Program-made: the position numbers and the translations under genes | The notes under the pieces: generated by a model | The model's database searches: none | The model's input: the letters and a program-made list of their open reading frames with translations, nothing else | What the model was told of the DNA's origin: nothing | Assembly: GCA_003222115.1 (NCBI GenBank) | Contig: QHUL01000061.1 | Coordinates: 1 to 64,000, forward strand | DNA length: 64,000 nucleotides | Direction of reading: 5' to 3' | DNA from: Gemmatimonadota bacterium | GTDB lineage: Bacteria; Gemmatimonadota; Gemmatimonadetes; Gemmatimonadales; GWC2-71-9 | Shown here: piece by piece, positions 8,142-16,840 of the stretch | Position numbering within the stretch: position 1 is the stretch's first letter | Layout of the letters: every line of letters begins with the position of its first letter

Positions 8142-10919
8142 GTGGACAAAGCGATGGCCAAAATCGACATTGAGGCCATGGACCGACGCATGTTCGTTCT
8201 CCTCACGGGGGCGGCCTCGGGAGCCCTCATCCGTCCGCCTGTCCGCCTGTCCGCCCCACCGCCGGGGCGTGGGGCGTTGGGCATGGGGCGCTTGCGGTTC
8301 GAGCTCGACGAGCGACACCGCTGGTCCCTGTGGTACTCCGGCGAGGCCCGCCCGGTCCCGCTCGTCCGCGACGCCGAGGTCGGCGCCTGGATCGGAGACG
8401 CGTTTGTCACGCTCGCCGATCTGCAAGATAGCACTGTCGGATCGCGGCGGCCGCCGGGCGGCGAGGCGGTAGTCGTGCGCGGCCGCGCGGCGGGCGTCGT
8501 GTTGGAAGCAGAATTCCTTTCCCTGGGAGACGCCGAGGCCCCCCGCGCGACCGTCACGCTCACGCTCTATCCCGACCGCGTGCTGCCCACCGTGCGGGGG
8601 GTGCGATTTTTTCATTCCACGGAGCAGGATCTCGTGCCGGGCGGCGGCGCCCTGCTCGCGCTCGTCAACGGCGCCGATTCCTGGGCCGCGACGAGCGTCG
8701 AGACGGTCTCCCCCCGCGCCGCCGGGAACGAGTCCGAGAGCTGCGGCGCCATCGGGCTCACGCGCGGCCCGCGCGGCCTCGCGCTCGCGTTCGACCCCGG
8801 GGACCCCGGCCAGGGCAAGGTCAAGCTGTCGCACACCGGGCTCGAGGCCGTGAGCGAGTGGCTGCCCGCGCGCCCGCTGCGCCCCGAGGGCGACGCCTCC
8901 GCGCTGCGGCTCTGCTATCACCCGAGCGGCGACGGGCTGGAGGCCCTCGACCTCCTGTTCGCGCCGATCTCTCCGGTGGACCGCGAGCGCCTCGCCACGG
9001 CGGCCGTGCCGACCGGATGGTGCTCGTGGTACGAGCTGTCCGGGGGGGTGACCGAGGCGGACATGATCGCCAACGTGGAATTCTGCGCCGCCCACTTCGA
9101 CCGGCGCTTCTTCGGCTACGTGCAGCTCGACGACGGCTATCAGCGGGCGGCCGGTGATTGGCAGGCGAACGACAAGTTCCCGCATGGCCACCGCTGGCTC
9201 AGCGACCAGATCCATGGCCGCGGCTTCAAGGCGGGACTGTGGGTGGCGCCCTTCGCGGTCGCCGAGCGGTCGGGCGTACCCGCCCAGCACCCCGACTGGC
9301 TTCTCAAGAACGCTGAGGGCGCGATCGTGTGGGACACGCGGGACGATTGGGGCGGCAAGGTCCATTCACTCGACGGCGCCCATCCCGAGGTCCAGCGGTG
9401 GCTGTACGACCTGGGACGGCGCATCGTGCGCGATTGGGGCTACGACTACGTGAAGATCGACTTCCTGCTGTGGGCGACCGCCGGCGCCGCTCACTACGGC
9501 GGCCTCACGCACGCCGACGCCTATCGCAAGGGCCTCGCCGCGATCCGCGACGGCCTGGGTCCGGAGGTGTTTCTGGTCGGGTGCGGCGCACCGCTCCAGC
9601 ACGCGGCCGGGTTCGTGAACGGCATGCGCATCGGCGGGGACGTCGACACGTCCTGGGGCGGCATTCAAGGCCCGGCGCGAGCCGCGGCCCTCCGCAGCTT
9701 CTATCACCGCACCGTCTGGCTCAACGACCCCAACTGCCTGGTGGTGCGCCCGCCCCTGACCGAGCGGGAGGCGCAGGCCTGGGCCTCCATCGTCGCCGTA
9801 ACGGGCGGGGCGACGCTCTTCTCGGACAACCTGCCGAAGCTCCCCCCTGAGCGGGTCGCGATCCTGCAGCGCACGATCCCGGTAGCCCCCGTGGCGGGGC
9901 GGCCCGTCGGCGCGATCGCCCCGGAGTCCGCCGTCGCCCCCGCGCTGGTCAGCGGCGCCGAGCTGTTCGCCATCGCGGGGCCGTGGAGGTTCCGCACCGG
10001 CGACGACGCGCGCTACAGCGCTCGGGAGTACGACGAAGAAGCCTGGGAGACGATCCCGGTGCCCGAACGGTGGGAACGGGCCGGCCATCCCGGGTACGAC
10101 GGGTTCGCGTGGTACCGCTGCCGCTTTGCTCTCCCGGTCGCTCCCGCCGGGCGAACGGCATACTTGGAGCTGGGAAAGATCGACGACGTCGACGAGACGT
10201 TCGTCAACGGTGTGAAGGTCGGGCAGACGGGTGCCTTCCCGCCCGGCTACCGCGGCGAGCGGCAGGGGTTCCGCCGCTACCCCGTGCCCGCCGACGCCCT
10301 CAACTGGGGCGGCGACAACGTGCTCGCGGTGCGGGTCTACGACGGGGGCGGCGGCGGGGGCCTCTGGAGCGTGCGGCGCGAGCGGCCGCCCAAGAGCTGG
10401 CTGATCGAGGGCCTGCCGCGCTGGTGGACGATCGTCCTGGTGAACTGGGATGACGAAGCGCAGGACGTCGCGGTGACGCTCGCGGAGCTCGGGATCGGCG
10501 GCTCGAAGTTCGCGGCCTACGACGTCTGGCAGAACACGCCGCTTCCGGACCTGAGCGACAAGCTCACGGCTCGGCTCGAGCCGCACGGCGTCCTCGTCGC
10601 CGCCGTGCGCCCGGCCGCCCCCCGCCCGCAGCTCGTCGGGACCACCCGCCACGTGGTGCAAGGCGTGGTGGACGTCGCAGAGGAGAGTTGGGATCAGCGG
10701 AGCCGCATGCTACGGGCTCGCTCGACGAACCTCGACGCCCGGCCGTACGCGGTCACCGTCGCGGTGCCGCGAGGCTTGCGCCCCTCGGCATGCAAGGCCG
10801 ACCTGCCCTGCACCATGAAGAACCTGCCGTCTGGGCACGTGCGGGTGGAGTGGAAAGAAAACCCGGAAGGCCGCGACATCCGCTGGGAAATCGCGTTCAA
10901 ACGACCGCCCCCACGCTAG
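8142..10919 (+). CDS. GH36-type alpha-galactosidase with an extra beta-sandwich domain, Tat-like signal
   Basis: A protein of about 925 residues related to glycoside hydrolase family 36 alpha-galactosidases, which release galactose from oligosaccharides. A twin-arginine-like signal (MDRRMFVLLTGAASGAL) starts near residue 13, so the ATG at 8178 is an alternative to the GTG at 8142. After an N-terminal beta domain comes the barrel. TGWCSWYE is at about 291, the likely nucleophile Asp440 is in YVKIDFLLW, and the likely acid/base Asp500 is in RIGGDVDTSW. A galactose-binding-like beta-sandwich of the GH2 type (about 605-765: GPWRFRTGD, FVNGVKVGQTGAF) is inserted before the usual C-terminal domain (TIVLVNWDDEAQDV). 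It converges on a sugar ABC transporter, which suggests joint use of an alpha-galactoside. The exact substrate is inferred. Confidence 0.88.
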   Translation: MDKAMAKIDIEAMDRRMFVLLTGAASGALIRPPVRLSAPPPGRGALGMGRLRFELDERHRWSLWYSGEARPVPLVRDAEVGAWIGDAFVTLADLQDSTVGSRRPPGGEAVVVRGRAAGVVLEAEFLSLGDAEAPRATVTLTLYPDRVLPTVRGVRFFHSTEQDLVPGGGALLALVNGADSWAATSVETVSPRAAGNESESCGAIGLTRGPRGLALAFDPGDPGQGKVKLSHTGLEAVSEWLPARPLRPEGDASALRLCYHPSGDGLEALDLLFAPISPVDRERLATAAVPTGWCSWYELSGGVTEADMIANVEFCAAHFDRRFFGYVQLDDGYQRAAGDWQANDKFPHGHRWLSDQIHGRGFKAGLWVAPFAVAERSGVPAQHPDWLLKNAEGAIVWDTRDDWGGKVHSLDGAHPEVQRWLYDLGRRIVRDWGYDYVKIDFLLWATAGAAHYGGLTHADAYRKGLAAIRDGLGPEVFLVGCGAPLQHAAGFVNGMRIGGDVDTSWGGIQGPARAAALRSFYHRTVWLNDPNCLVVRPPLTEREAQAWASIVAVTGGATLFSDNLPKLPPERVAILQRTIPVAPVAGRPVGAIAPESAVAPALVSGAELFAIAGPWRFRTGDDARYSAREYDEEAWETIPVPERWERAGHPGYDGFAWYRCRFALPVAPAGRTAYLELGKIDDVDETFVNGVKVGQTGAFPPGYRGERQGFRRYPVPADALNWGGDNVLAVRVYDGGGGGGLWSVRRERPPKSWLIEGLPRWWTIVLVNWDDEAQDVAVTLAELGIGGSKFAAYDVWQNTPLPDLSDKLTARLEPHGVLVAAVRPAAPRPQLVGTTRHVVQGVVDVAEESWDQRSRMLRARSTNLDARPYAVTVAVPRGLRPSACKADLPCTMKNLPSGHVRVEWKENPEGRDIRWEIAFKRPPPR
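8231..8290. repeat. Short word-repeat inside the GH36 signal/linker region
   Basis: The linker after the signal peptide is encoded by a repeat of the word CTGTCCGC followed by a run of GGGGCG words. CGCCCCAC (8252-8259) and GTGGGGCG (8269-8276) are inverted copies. The low-complexity stretch of residues 30-49 follows from it. It resembles the word-repeats in intergenic spaces near 55.7, 58.0 and 59.5 kb. Confidence 0.5.
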
Positions 10920-10930
10920 CGCTTGGGGGG
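10908..10930. terminator. Possible shared terminator between convergent GH36 and malG-like genes
   Basis: Only 11 bases separate the two stop codons. The sequence CCCCC...CGCTAGCG...GGGGG across the junction can form a GC-rich hairpin on either strand. There is no long T-run. The role as a two-way terminator is inferred from position and shape. Confidence 0.4.
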
Positions 10931-11746
10931 CTAGGTCACGCCCGTCATCTCGATCCCCCGAACGAAGTACCGCTGCGCGACGAGGTACAGCAGCAACAGC
11001 GGTACGGTCGCCGTCACCGCGGCCGCCATCTGGTACGGCCAGTTGGCGTAGTACAACCCATGGAGATTCGCCAGGCCCACCTCCACGACCTGCATTTCCG
11101 TGGAGCGGGCGATCACGAGCGGCCAGAGAAAGCTCTTCCACTGGTCCACGAAGGCGACGACGGCGAGCGTCGCGAGCGCCGGCTTGGAGAGCGGCAAGAC
11201 GACACGCCGGAAGATCGTCCATTCCCCCGCGCCGTCGAGCCGCGCCGCGTCTTCGAGCTCGCGCGGGATGGTGCGGAAGAACTGGCGCAGCAGAAAGATC
11301 CCCCACACCGATACCAGCTCGGTCGAGATCAAGCCGGCGTAGCTGTCCACCCATCCCAGCGCGTTCACGATGAGGAACCGCGGGACGAGCAGCACGAGCG
11401 CGGGTACGAGCAGCACGGACAGGAAGCAGAGGAACAGCCGGTCGCGTCCCGGGAAGCGCAGCCGGGCGAACGCGTAGGCCGCCGTAGCGCTCGTGAACAG
11501 CTGGCCCACGACCACGCAGGTAGCGAGGATCGCCGAGTTGAGGAAGAAGCGATCGAACGGCAGCGCCGTGAGCGCAGCGGGGAAGTTCTCGAGGTGGGCC
11601 CGGGCCGGAATGAGCGCCGGCGGGTAGCGGAACGCCTCCCACTCGCCCGTCAGGGCGGTGGCGAGCATATAAAGGAAGGGCAGCACCATCGCGAGGGTCG
11701 CGAGCAGTGCGAGCCCTATCGCGAGCCGCTCACCAGCCTTAGTCAT
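10931..11746 (-). CDS. Sugar ABC transporter permease, MalG type
   Basis: A 271-residue permease of the carbohydrate-uptake ABC family. Six membrane helices can be traced, starting with LAIGLALLATLAMVLPFLYML. The EAA loop that contacts the ATPase reads ELEDAARLDGAGEWTIFRRV, near residues 160-180, with the usual Gly after the Ala pair. It forms the membrane channel with the MalF-like partner. Its ATG overlaps the partner's stop by 8 bases. It is the last gene of the ATPase, binding protein, MalF, MalG operon. Confidence 0.94.
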   Translation of the reverse strand: MTKAGERLAIGLALLATLAMVLPFLYMLATALTGEWEAFRYPPALIPARAHLENFPAALTALPFDRFFLNSAILATCVVVGQLFTSATAAYAFARLRFPGRDRLFLCFLSVLLVPALVLLVPRFLIVNALGWVDSYAGLISTELVSVWGIFLLRQFFRTIPRELEDAARLDGAGEWTIFRRVVLPLSKPALATLAVVAFVDQWKSFLWPLVIARSTEMQVVEVGLANLHGLYYANWPYQMAAAVTATVPLLLLYLVAQRYFVRGIEMTGVT

Positions 11747-13571
11747 ACGTCACCCGTCGCTCCAGAAGCCGGAGCTGGGCCCACGTCGCACCGAACAACA
11801 CGACGAACAAGAGCAGCGACAGCGCGCTCGCCGAGCCGAACTGCAGGAACGTCCAGGCGGCCTGATACAGCTGGTGGGCGACGACGTCCGTCGCGTGCCC
11901 GGGACCGCCGCCCGTGAGCACGTAGACGTACGTGAAGACCTGAAACGAGCTGATGATGCCGGTGACGAACACGAAGAGCGTCACCGGCTTGAGCAACGGC
12001 AAGGTGATCGTCCGGAACCGTCGCCAGGCGCCGGCGCCGTCCACGCGCGCCGCGTCGAGGTAGTCCCGTGGAATCGCCTGCAGTCCGGCGAGGAACACGG
12101 TCATCTGATAGCCGGCCTGTACCCACAGGGAGACGATCATCAAGGCGATCAGGGCGGTGTTCGGATTCCCGAGCCAGTCCACGGGCCCCACACCGGCGAG
12201 CGACAGCATCCAGTTGATCGCGCCGAAATCGGTGTGGTACATCCACTGCCACACGAGCGCGACTGCGACGACCGATGACGCGAACGGCAGGAAGACCGCC
12301 GTACGCACCAAGCGCGCGGCCCAGCTGCGGCGGCCGAGCGCGAGGGCCGCGCCGAGCGCTACCACCATCGTCACGGGCACCGTCAGGGTGTAGAGCGCCG
12401 TATTGCGAAGCGAGATCCACACGACCGGGTCCCGCACCAGCTGGGCGAAGTTGGCGAGACCCACGAACGGCCGCTCGGGCTCGACCAGGCTCCAACGGTG
12501 CACCGACGCGTAGACCGCGAGGAGGATCGGGGCGAAGGAGAAGACGGCGAGGTGAAGCGTGGCGGGCGCGAGGAACCACCAGGCCGCGGCCGTCTCGCGC
12601 AGGCGTTGGGGTCGCGCGGCCTCGCGCTCCACCCACACGGCCACCCAGGCCGCGAGCGGCCCGATCAGGGCGAGCGCGAGCAGCAGCGCCAGCCAAGGGG
12701 GTGCCCCGGCCTCCGCCGGTGCCGTGCGCAGCTCGACCCAGCGCCGCGAGCTCAAGCGCACCTCCACCACCGCGCTGGGCACTCCCCCGACGCTTTGCCG
12801 AGTGGGCCGGGTGGTCGCGCTGTCACCCGGCGCGACCTGGGCTCCACCGGCCAGGGGAGCGAGATCCGCCAGCGTCGGCCGGCCCTGGGGCAGGCGCGCG
12901 GAGGACTCCTGCATCAGGAGCCGGGCGTCCGCGAGCCACTGGTCGGTCGACGCCCGCGCCGCCTGTTGCACGTTGGCGTAGGCGGCCGCCCCGAACAACA
13001 CCCCGGCGGCCCCGTAGGCCCTGAGCGCCCGCCGCACGCGCTCCCACTCCCCGCCCACGGCGCGGAGCGCGCCGAGCGCCGCCGCCGCGAACAGTGCCAG
13101 CGCAGGCAGCGTCCAACCCCCGAGCCACCCCGGCGCGATCCCCGCCGGTCGGATCGCCACGGCGCCCACGACCTCCCACCGGTCCCGGTCGAACAGGGGT
13201 GCGAGCGCGACACCCCTCCCCCAACTCGCCCCCGACTGGCCGCGCAACCGATCGAGCACGAGGCGCGACAGTGGCGGCGCCCCGGGCTGTAGCAGCGGGG
13301 CGGTGCCGTGATAGACCTCGACGCTGGGGGTCCACCCCGGGAGCGCGTCCAGCGAGCGCGTCTGGATGAAGAGCTGCTGCAGGCTGTAGTCGGCGCCGAG
13401 CGGCGCCGGCGGGGTCACGAGGGCGAGGTACGCAGCGGTTGTCGCGGCGCTGCGCCGCGCGAACGCCGCTTCGTAGCGCACGGCCGCCCATCGCGCCACG
13501 GCGAGCGCCAGGAGGGCGCTCGCGGCCGCCGCGAGCAGCGCTGCGGCGCGCCAGCGCGGCACGGTCCTCAT
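11739..13571 (-). CDS. Sugar ABC transporter permease, MalF type, with long extra N-terminal region
   Basis: A 610-residue permease; the start is the ATG at 13571, which overlaps the binding-protein stop (ATGA). Residues about 330-610 are a normal MalF-type permease with six helices and the EAA loop YLDAARVDGAGAWRRFRTI. The first 325 residues are unusual. A helix at 11-29 is followed by an extracytoplasmic region of about 120 residues, helices near 152-171 and 186-199, a second extracytoplasmic region of about 90 residues, and a helix at 292-312. MalF of enterics also has an extra periplasmic loop, but not of this form. The extra part may contact the binding protein or act as a sensor. This is inference. 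Confidence 0.9.
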   Translation of the reverse strand: MRTVPRWRAAALLAAAASALLALAVARWAAVRYEAAFARRSAATTAAYLALVTPPAPLGADYSLQQLFIQTRSLDALPGWTPSVEVYHGTAPLLQPGAPPLSRLVLDRLRGQSGASWGRGVALAPLFDRDRWEVVGAVAIRPAGIAPGWLGGWTLPALALFAAAALGALRAVGGEWERVRRALRAYGAAGVLFGAAAYANVQQAARASTDQWLADARLLMQESSARLPQGRPTLADLAPLAGGAQVAPGDSATTRPTRQSVGGVPSAVVEVRLSSRRWVELRTAPAEAGAPPWLALLLALALIGPLAAWVAVWVEREAARPQRLRETAAAWWFLAPATLHLAVFSFAPILLAVYASVHRWSLVEPERPFVGLANFAQLVRDPVVWISLRNTALYTLTVPVTMVVALGAALALGRRSWAARLVRTAVFLPFASSVVAVALVWQWMYHTDFGAINWMLSLAGVGPVDWLGNPNTALIALMIVSLWVQAGYQMTVFLAGLQAIPRDYLDAARVDGAGAWRRFRTITLPLLKPVTLFVFVTGIISSFQVFTYVYVLTGGGPGHATDVVAHQLYQAAWTFLQFGSASALSLLLFVVLFGATWAQLRLLERRVTYD

Positions 13572-14860
13572 CGCGCCGCGCTCAGGAGGCCGTCGAGCTG
13601 CCGGGCCGCGTCGTGCACGGCGATCTCCGGATCCTCCTGCGCGAGCACGATCCGGTCCAGCAGATCCGAGAGCGCCGCCTCGACCTCCGGCCACTGCTCG
13701 ACGCGCGCGCTCCAGGGCAGCCGCCCATGCCGCGCGGCCCGGAGAAAAGCGGCCTCCCAGCCCAGCGTGTCGCGAGCCGCGAGCGCCTCGGCGACGGGCG
13801 TCAGGGCCGGCAGCTCGAGTCCCGCCTCACCCCGCAGCGCCTGCGCGAGCGTGTCCGCGAGATAGGCCGCGAGCTCGACCGCGAGTCGCCGCCGCGACAC
13901 GCTCGCGGGGACGGCGTACGCCGACGCATAGATCGCGGTCGCCGGCGCGGAGCCGGCCCGATGCGGGATCGCGACGAAGCCGACCCGCAGCCGGCTCCGC
14001 GCAACTGCGGCCCGCAGGTCCGGAACCCAAGCGTGTCCCGCCGTCACCATCGCCAGCTTGCCCGTGTAGAACAGCCGCACGTCGTCGCTCCCTCCGGGCG
14101 TGCCGGGGCTGGGAGGACGCGGCGCGATGCTGTCAGCCGTGACCCACCGGGTGTACCAGCGGATCGCCTCGATCGTCCTGGGAGCATCGAGGCAGCCGGA
14201 AGCCCAGCGGCCCTCCGGACACAACACGTCGCCGCCGCCCGACCAGATCCACGGCAGGGACGCGAACAGGCGCCGATCGAAGTAGGCCCCCCACTGGTCG
14301 ATCCGGCCGTCGCCGTCCGTGTCCCGCGTGAGTCGGTGCGCGATCCGCTTGAAGTCGTCCCAGGTCCACGCGTCCCCGGGATAGGCGATCCCGGCCCGGT
14401 CGAAGAGATCCTTGTTGTAGGCCACGACGATCGGCGTGTATCCGGTGGGCAACGCCAGCATCGCGTCACCGCGCGTGAAAATGCCCAGCGCCGTGGGGTT
14501 GAAGCAGTCCAGATCGACGCCCACCCGGTCGAGGTAGGGTGTGAGGTCGAGCACCACACCGCGGCTCGCGAGGGCCGGGACGTCGTCCTGGTCGAGCCGA
14601 AACACATCGGGCGGGCTGCCGGCCGCGAGGGACGCCAGGATGCGTGCCCGGTAGCCGGTCGGGAAGGTGCCGGCGCCCCGCTCGACGACCCCAATCCCGG
14701 GATTGGCCGCGAGGTAGGGCTCGAGCACGCGGCGCTCGATACGCGCCTCGCGGTAGTCCGCCCCGGTCACGGCCTCGAGGCGGACCTGCCCGAGTCGATC
14801 CCAGGCGCCGGTCCGACCGCACGCGGCGAGCGCCGCGAGGAAGGCGAGGGCACGCGTCAC
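13568..14860 (-). CDS. Sugar ABC transporter solute-binding lipoprotein
   Basis: A 430-residue extracellular solute-binding protein (family 1). The GTG at 14860 overlaps the ATPase stop (GTGA) and gives a short signal with lipobox LAAC near residue 14 (VTRALAFLAALAACG), so the mature protein is probably a lipoprotein. The body shows family features: YLAANPGIGV, an early AGSPPDVFRLD segment, and LPTGYTPIVVAYNKDLFDRA. It delivers a sugar to the MalF/MalG-like channel. The converging GH36 gene suggests a galactose-containing oligosaccharide, but the ligand cannot be read from sequence. Confidence 0.92.
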   Translation of the reverse strand: MTRALAFLAALAACGRTGAWDRLGQVRLEAVTGADYREARIERRVLEPYLAANPGIGVVERGAGTFPTGYRARILASLAAGSPPDVFRLDQDDVPALASRGVVLDLTPYLDRVGVDLDCFNPTALGIFTRGDAMLALPTGYTPIVVAYNKDLFDRAGIAYPGDAWTWDDFKRIAHRLTRDTDGDGRIDQWGAYFDRRLFASLPWIWSGGGDVLCPEGRWASGCLDAPRTIEAIRWYTRWVTADSIAPRPPSPGTPGGSDDVRLFYTGKLAMVTAGHAWVPDLRAAVARSRLRVGFVAIPHRAGSAPATAIYASAYAVPASVSRRRLAVELAAYLADTLAQALRGEAGLELPALTPVAEALAARDTLGWEAAFLRAARHGRLPWSARVEQWPEVEAALSDLLDRIVLAQEDPEIAVHDAARQLDGLLSAAR

Positions 14861-15927
14861 GCGAGCCGGGCTCCCGACGCGTCGAAGAAGTGGAAGTGCC
14901 GCTTGTCGAGCTTGACGCCGACGCGGTCGCCCACGCGCAGCTCGAGCAGCCCCGGCAGCCGGGCCACGAGGGTCTGGCCGCCCGCGTCGAGATGGACGAG
15001 CGTCTCCGCGCCGTGCGGCTCCACGATCAGGATTTCGGCGTTCCCCACCCCCTTCTCGGTCGCACCCAGGGTCACGTGCTCGGGCCGCACGCCGAGCTCG
15101 ATTTCGCCTTCGTAGTGCTCCAGCGGGACGGGAACCGTCAGGCTCCCGCACTCGACCACGCTCCCCCCCTCCTCCACGGCCCGCCCCCGCCCGTGCAGCA
15201 CGTTCATCCCCGGGCTCCCGACGAAGCGCGCCACGAACACATCCGCCGGTCGCGCGTACACCTCGGCCGGCGTTCCGAGCTGGCGCAACCGGCCCTCGTA
15301 CAACAGCGCGATCCGCTGCCCCATCGTCATCGCTTCGACCTGGTCGTGGGTGACGTAGATCATCGTGGCGCCGAGGGCCCGGTGGAGCTTCAAGATCTCC
15401 GACCGGAGCTCGCTGCGCAGCGGCGCCTCGAGATTGGAGAGCGGCTCGTCGAACAGGAATGCCTGGGGTGCGCGCACGATGGCTCGCCCCAACGCCACCC
15501 GCTGGCGCTGCCCGCCCGACAGCTGGGCGGGACGACGCTCCAGCAGCTCGGCAAGCCCGAGGCGCTGCGCCGCTTCGCTCACCCGGCGGAGGATCTCCTT
15601 GCGGGGCACGCGCCGCACCTCCAGGGCGAACGCGATGTTCTCGCGCACCGTGAGGTGGGGATAGAGCGCGTAGTTCTGGAACACCATCGCCACGTCACGC
15701 GCGGCGGGGGGGAGGCGGGTGACGTCGCGCTCGCCGATGTGGATCTCACCCTCGGTCGCTTCGTCGAGCCCGGCGATACAGCGCAGCGCCGTCGTCTTGC
15801 CGCAGCCCGACGGCCCGAGCAGCACGAGGAACTCCCCGTCGCGAACCTCGAGCGAGAGCTCCCGGAGGGCGGGCCGGGCCGCCCCGTCGAAGCTCTTCGT
15901 GAGATTGCGGAGGATGACCGAAGCCAT
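14857..15927 (-). CDS. Sugar ABC transporter ATPase, MalK/UgpC type
   Basis: A 356-residue ATP-binding subunit. The Walker A motif is GPSGCGKTT (about residues 37-45), the signature is LSGGQRQRVALGRAI (about 133), Walker B is AFLFDEPLSNL, and the switch His is in YVTHDQVEAM. The C-terminal 120 residues form the regulatory MalK-type TOBE/OB region (GVRPEHVTLG). It powers the sugar importer encoded downstream. It is the first gene of the operon. A TATCTT hexamer sits at 15933-15938, only 5 bases before the ATG, so a very short or absent leader is possible. Confidence 0.96.
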   Translation of the reverse strand: MASVILRNLTKSFDGAARPALRELSLEVRDGEFLVLLGPSGCGKTTALRCIAGLDEATEGEIHIGERDVTRLPPAARDVAMVFQNYALYPHLTVRENIAFALEVRRVPRKEILRRVSEAAQRLGLAELLERRPAQLSGGQRQRVALGRAIVRAPQAFLFDEPLSNLEAPLRSELRSEILKLHRALGATMIYVTHDQVEAMTMGQRIALLYEGRLRQLGTPAEVYARPADVFVARFVGSPGMNVLHGRGRAVEEGGSVVECGSLTVPVPLEHYEGEIELGVRPEHVTLGATEKGVGNAEILIVEPHGAETLVHLDAGGQTLVARLPGLLELRVGDRVGVKLDKRHFHFFDASGARLA

Positions 15928-16037
15928 GCGCTAAGATAGGCACGGTGCGCCCGCGGGGCGCCCTGGACCGTGAGACCCGTCACTCCCTTCCGGGCCAGGG
16001 CGCTGCTGCGTTTACGAGCGAGCGCTACGCCTGGAGG

Positions 16038-16751
16038 CTAGCCCACCAACCAGAAACGCACCAGTCCGTACACGATGGCCCAGACGACGAAGCCCGTCGT
16101 GATGACGCCCGAGATTTTCTCGATCGGCTTCGTCGTGAGACCGCTGGTTGCCGTGAGCGCGTTGAGCTCGACCAGGCCGGCCACGACGAGCAGGCCTAAC
16201 CAGTAGCTGTTGGGATGCGTGACCTGGCTCGGCGGCAGATGCGTGGCCGCCCCCATGAAGAAGAGCATCGGCACCGAGAACACGACGTTGGTGCGCGACG
16301 CCAGGAACGCCCGCCGCCCCGCCGCGGCCGCCGCCGGGTTGGCCTGGCCGCCCCCCGCCGCCGCCACGGCCGAGGCGATCACGATCTGCTGCTTCGGCCA
16401 GATCACGGCCCAGACGTTCACGAACATCAGCGTCCCGAACAGGGCGCCCGTGAAGATGGCCTCGCCCCAGGGGCTCGTCATGACGGAGGTGCCGGGCGGC
16501 GCCTGGAGCACCCGCTTCGTGATGATCGCTGCACCGGAGAGGAAGGTGAACATCGCCCCCCACCGGAACCACCACAGCGCGCGCGGCACGAGCTTCTGCG
16601 TGGCGGCGCTCTTCGTGGCCCCGTCCGCCTCCGCGAAGAAGGGCCCCTGCACGAAGTTGAAGTAGTACAGCAGCCCGATCCACGTGATACCCGCCAGGAA
16701 GTGCAGCCAGCGGAGCAACAACTCCACGCCTGCATCGGAGAACAGCGCCAT
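16038..16751 (-). CDS. PuuD-like (urate hydroxylase N-terminal family) membrane protein
   Basis: A 237-residue multi-helix membrane protein resembling the integral-membrane domain of PuuD-type urate oxidases (DUF989 family). It begins GVELLLRWLHFLAGITWIGL and has about six to seven helices. The cytochrome c domain found at the C-terminus of full-length urate hydroxylases is missing. Family members without that domain are common in soil bacteria and their reaction is unproved. Conserved His residues are visible at the starts of helices (RWLHFLAG, GAATHLPPSQVTHPN). No purine-degradation neighbours are present, so I would not assume urate as substrate. Confidence 0.72.
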   Translation of the reverse strand: MALFSDAGVELLLRWLHFLAGITWIGLLYYFNFVQGPFFAEADGATKSAATQKLVPRALWWFRWGAMFTFLSGAAIITKRVLQAPPGTSVMTSPWGEAIFTGALFGTLMFVNVWAVIWPKQQIVIASAVAAAGGGQANPAAAAAGRRAFLASRTNVVFSVPMLFFMGAATHLPPSQVTHPNSYWLGLLVVAGLVELNALTATSGLTTKPIEKISGVITTGFVVWAIVYGLVRFWLVG

Positions 16752-16792
16752 CGAGGACCTCCGGGTGGTGGGAATTCGCGACTCGGCGAGTC

Positions 16793-16820
16793 AAGATAGC
16801 AACGGGCCGGAGTGGTGCAA
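16793..16820 (-). promoter_or_regulatory. Promoter candidate for the PuuD-like gene
   Basis: On the minus strand TTGCAC (16815-16820) and TATCTT (16793-16798) are spaced by 16 bases, 41 bases upstream of the ATG at 16751. A good ribosome site (CGGAGG) lies close to the start. The same TATCTT hexamer lies upstream of the sugar ABC ATPase gene and of tRNA-Ala. Confidence 0.5.
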
Positions 16821-16840
16821 GCGGGAAGGCCGCCCCCGTT

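Noticed and set aside
16038-16751. A urate-degradation locus
   Set aside because: The PuuD-like protein has no cytochrome domain and no purine-pathway genes are nearby, so urate oxidation is not supported.
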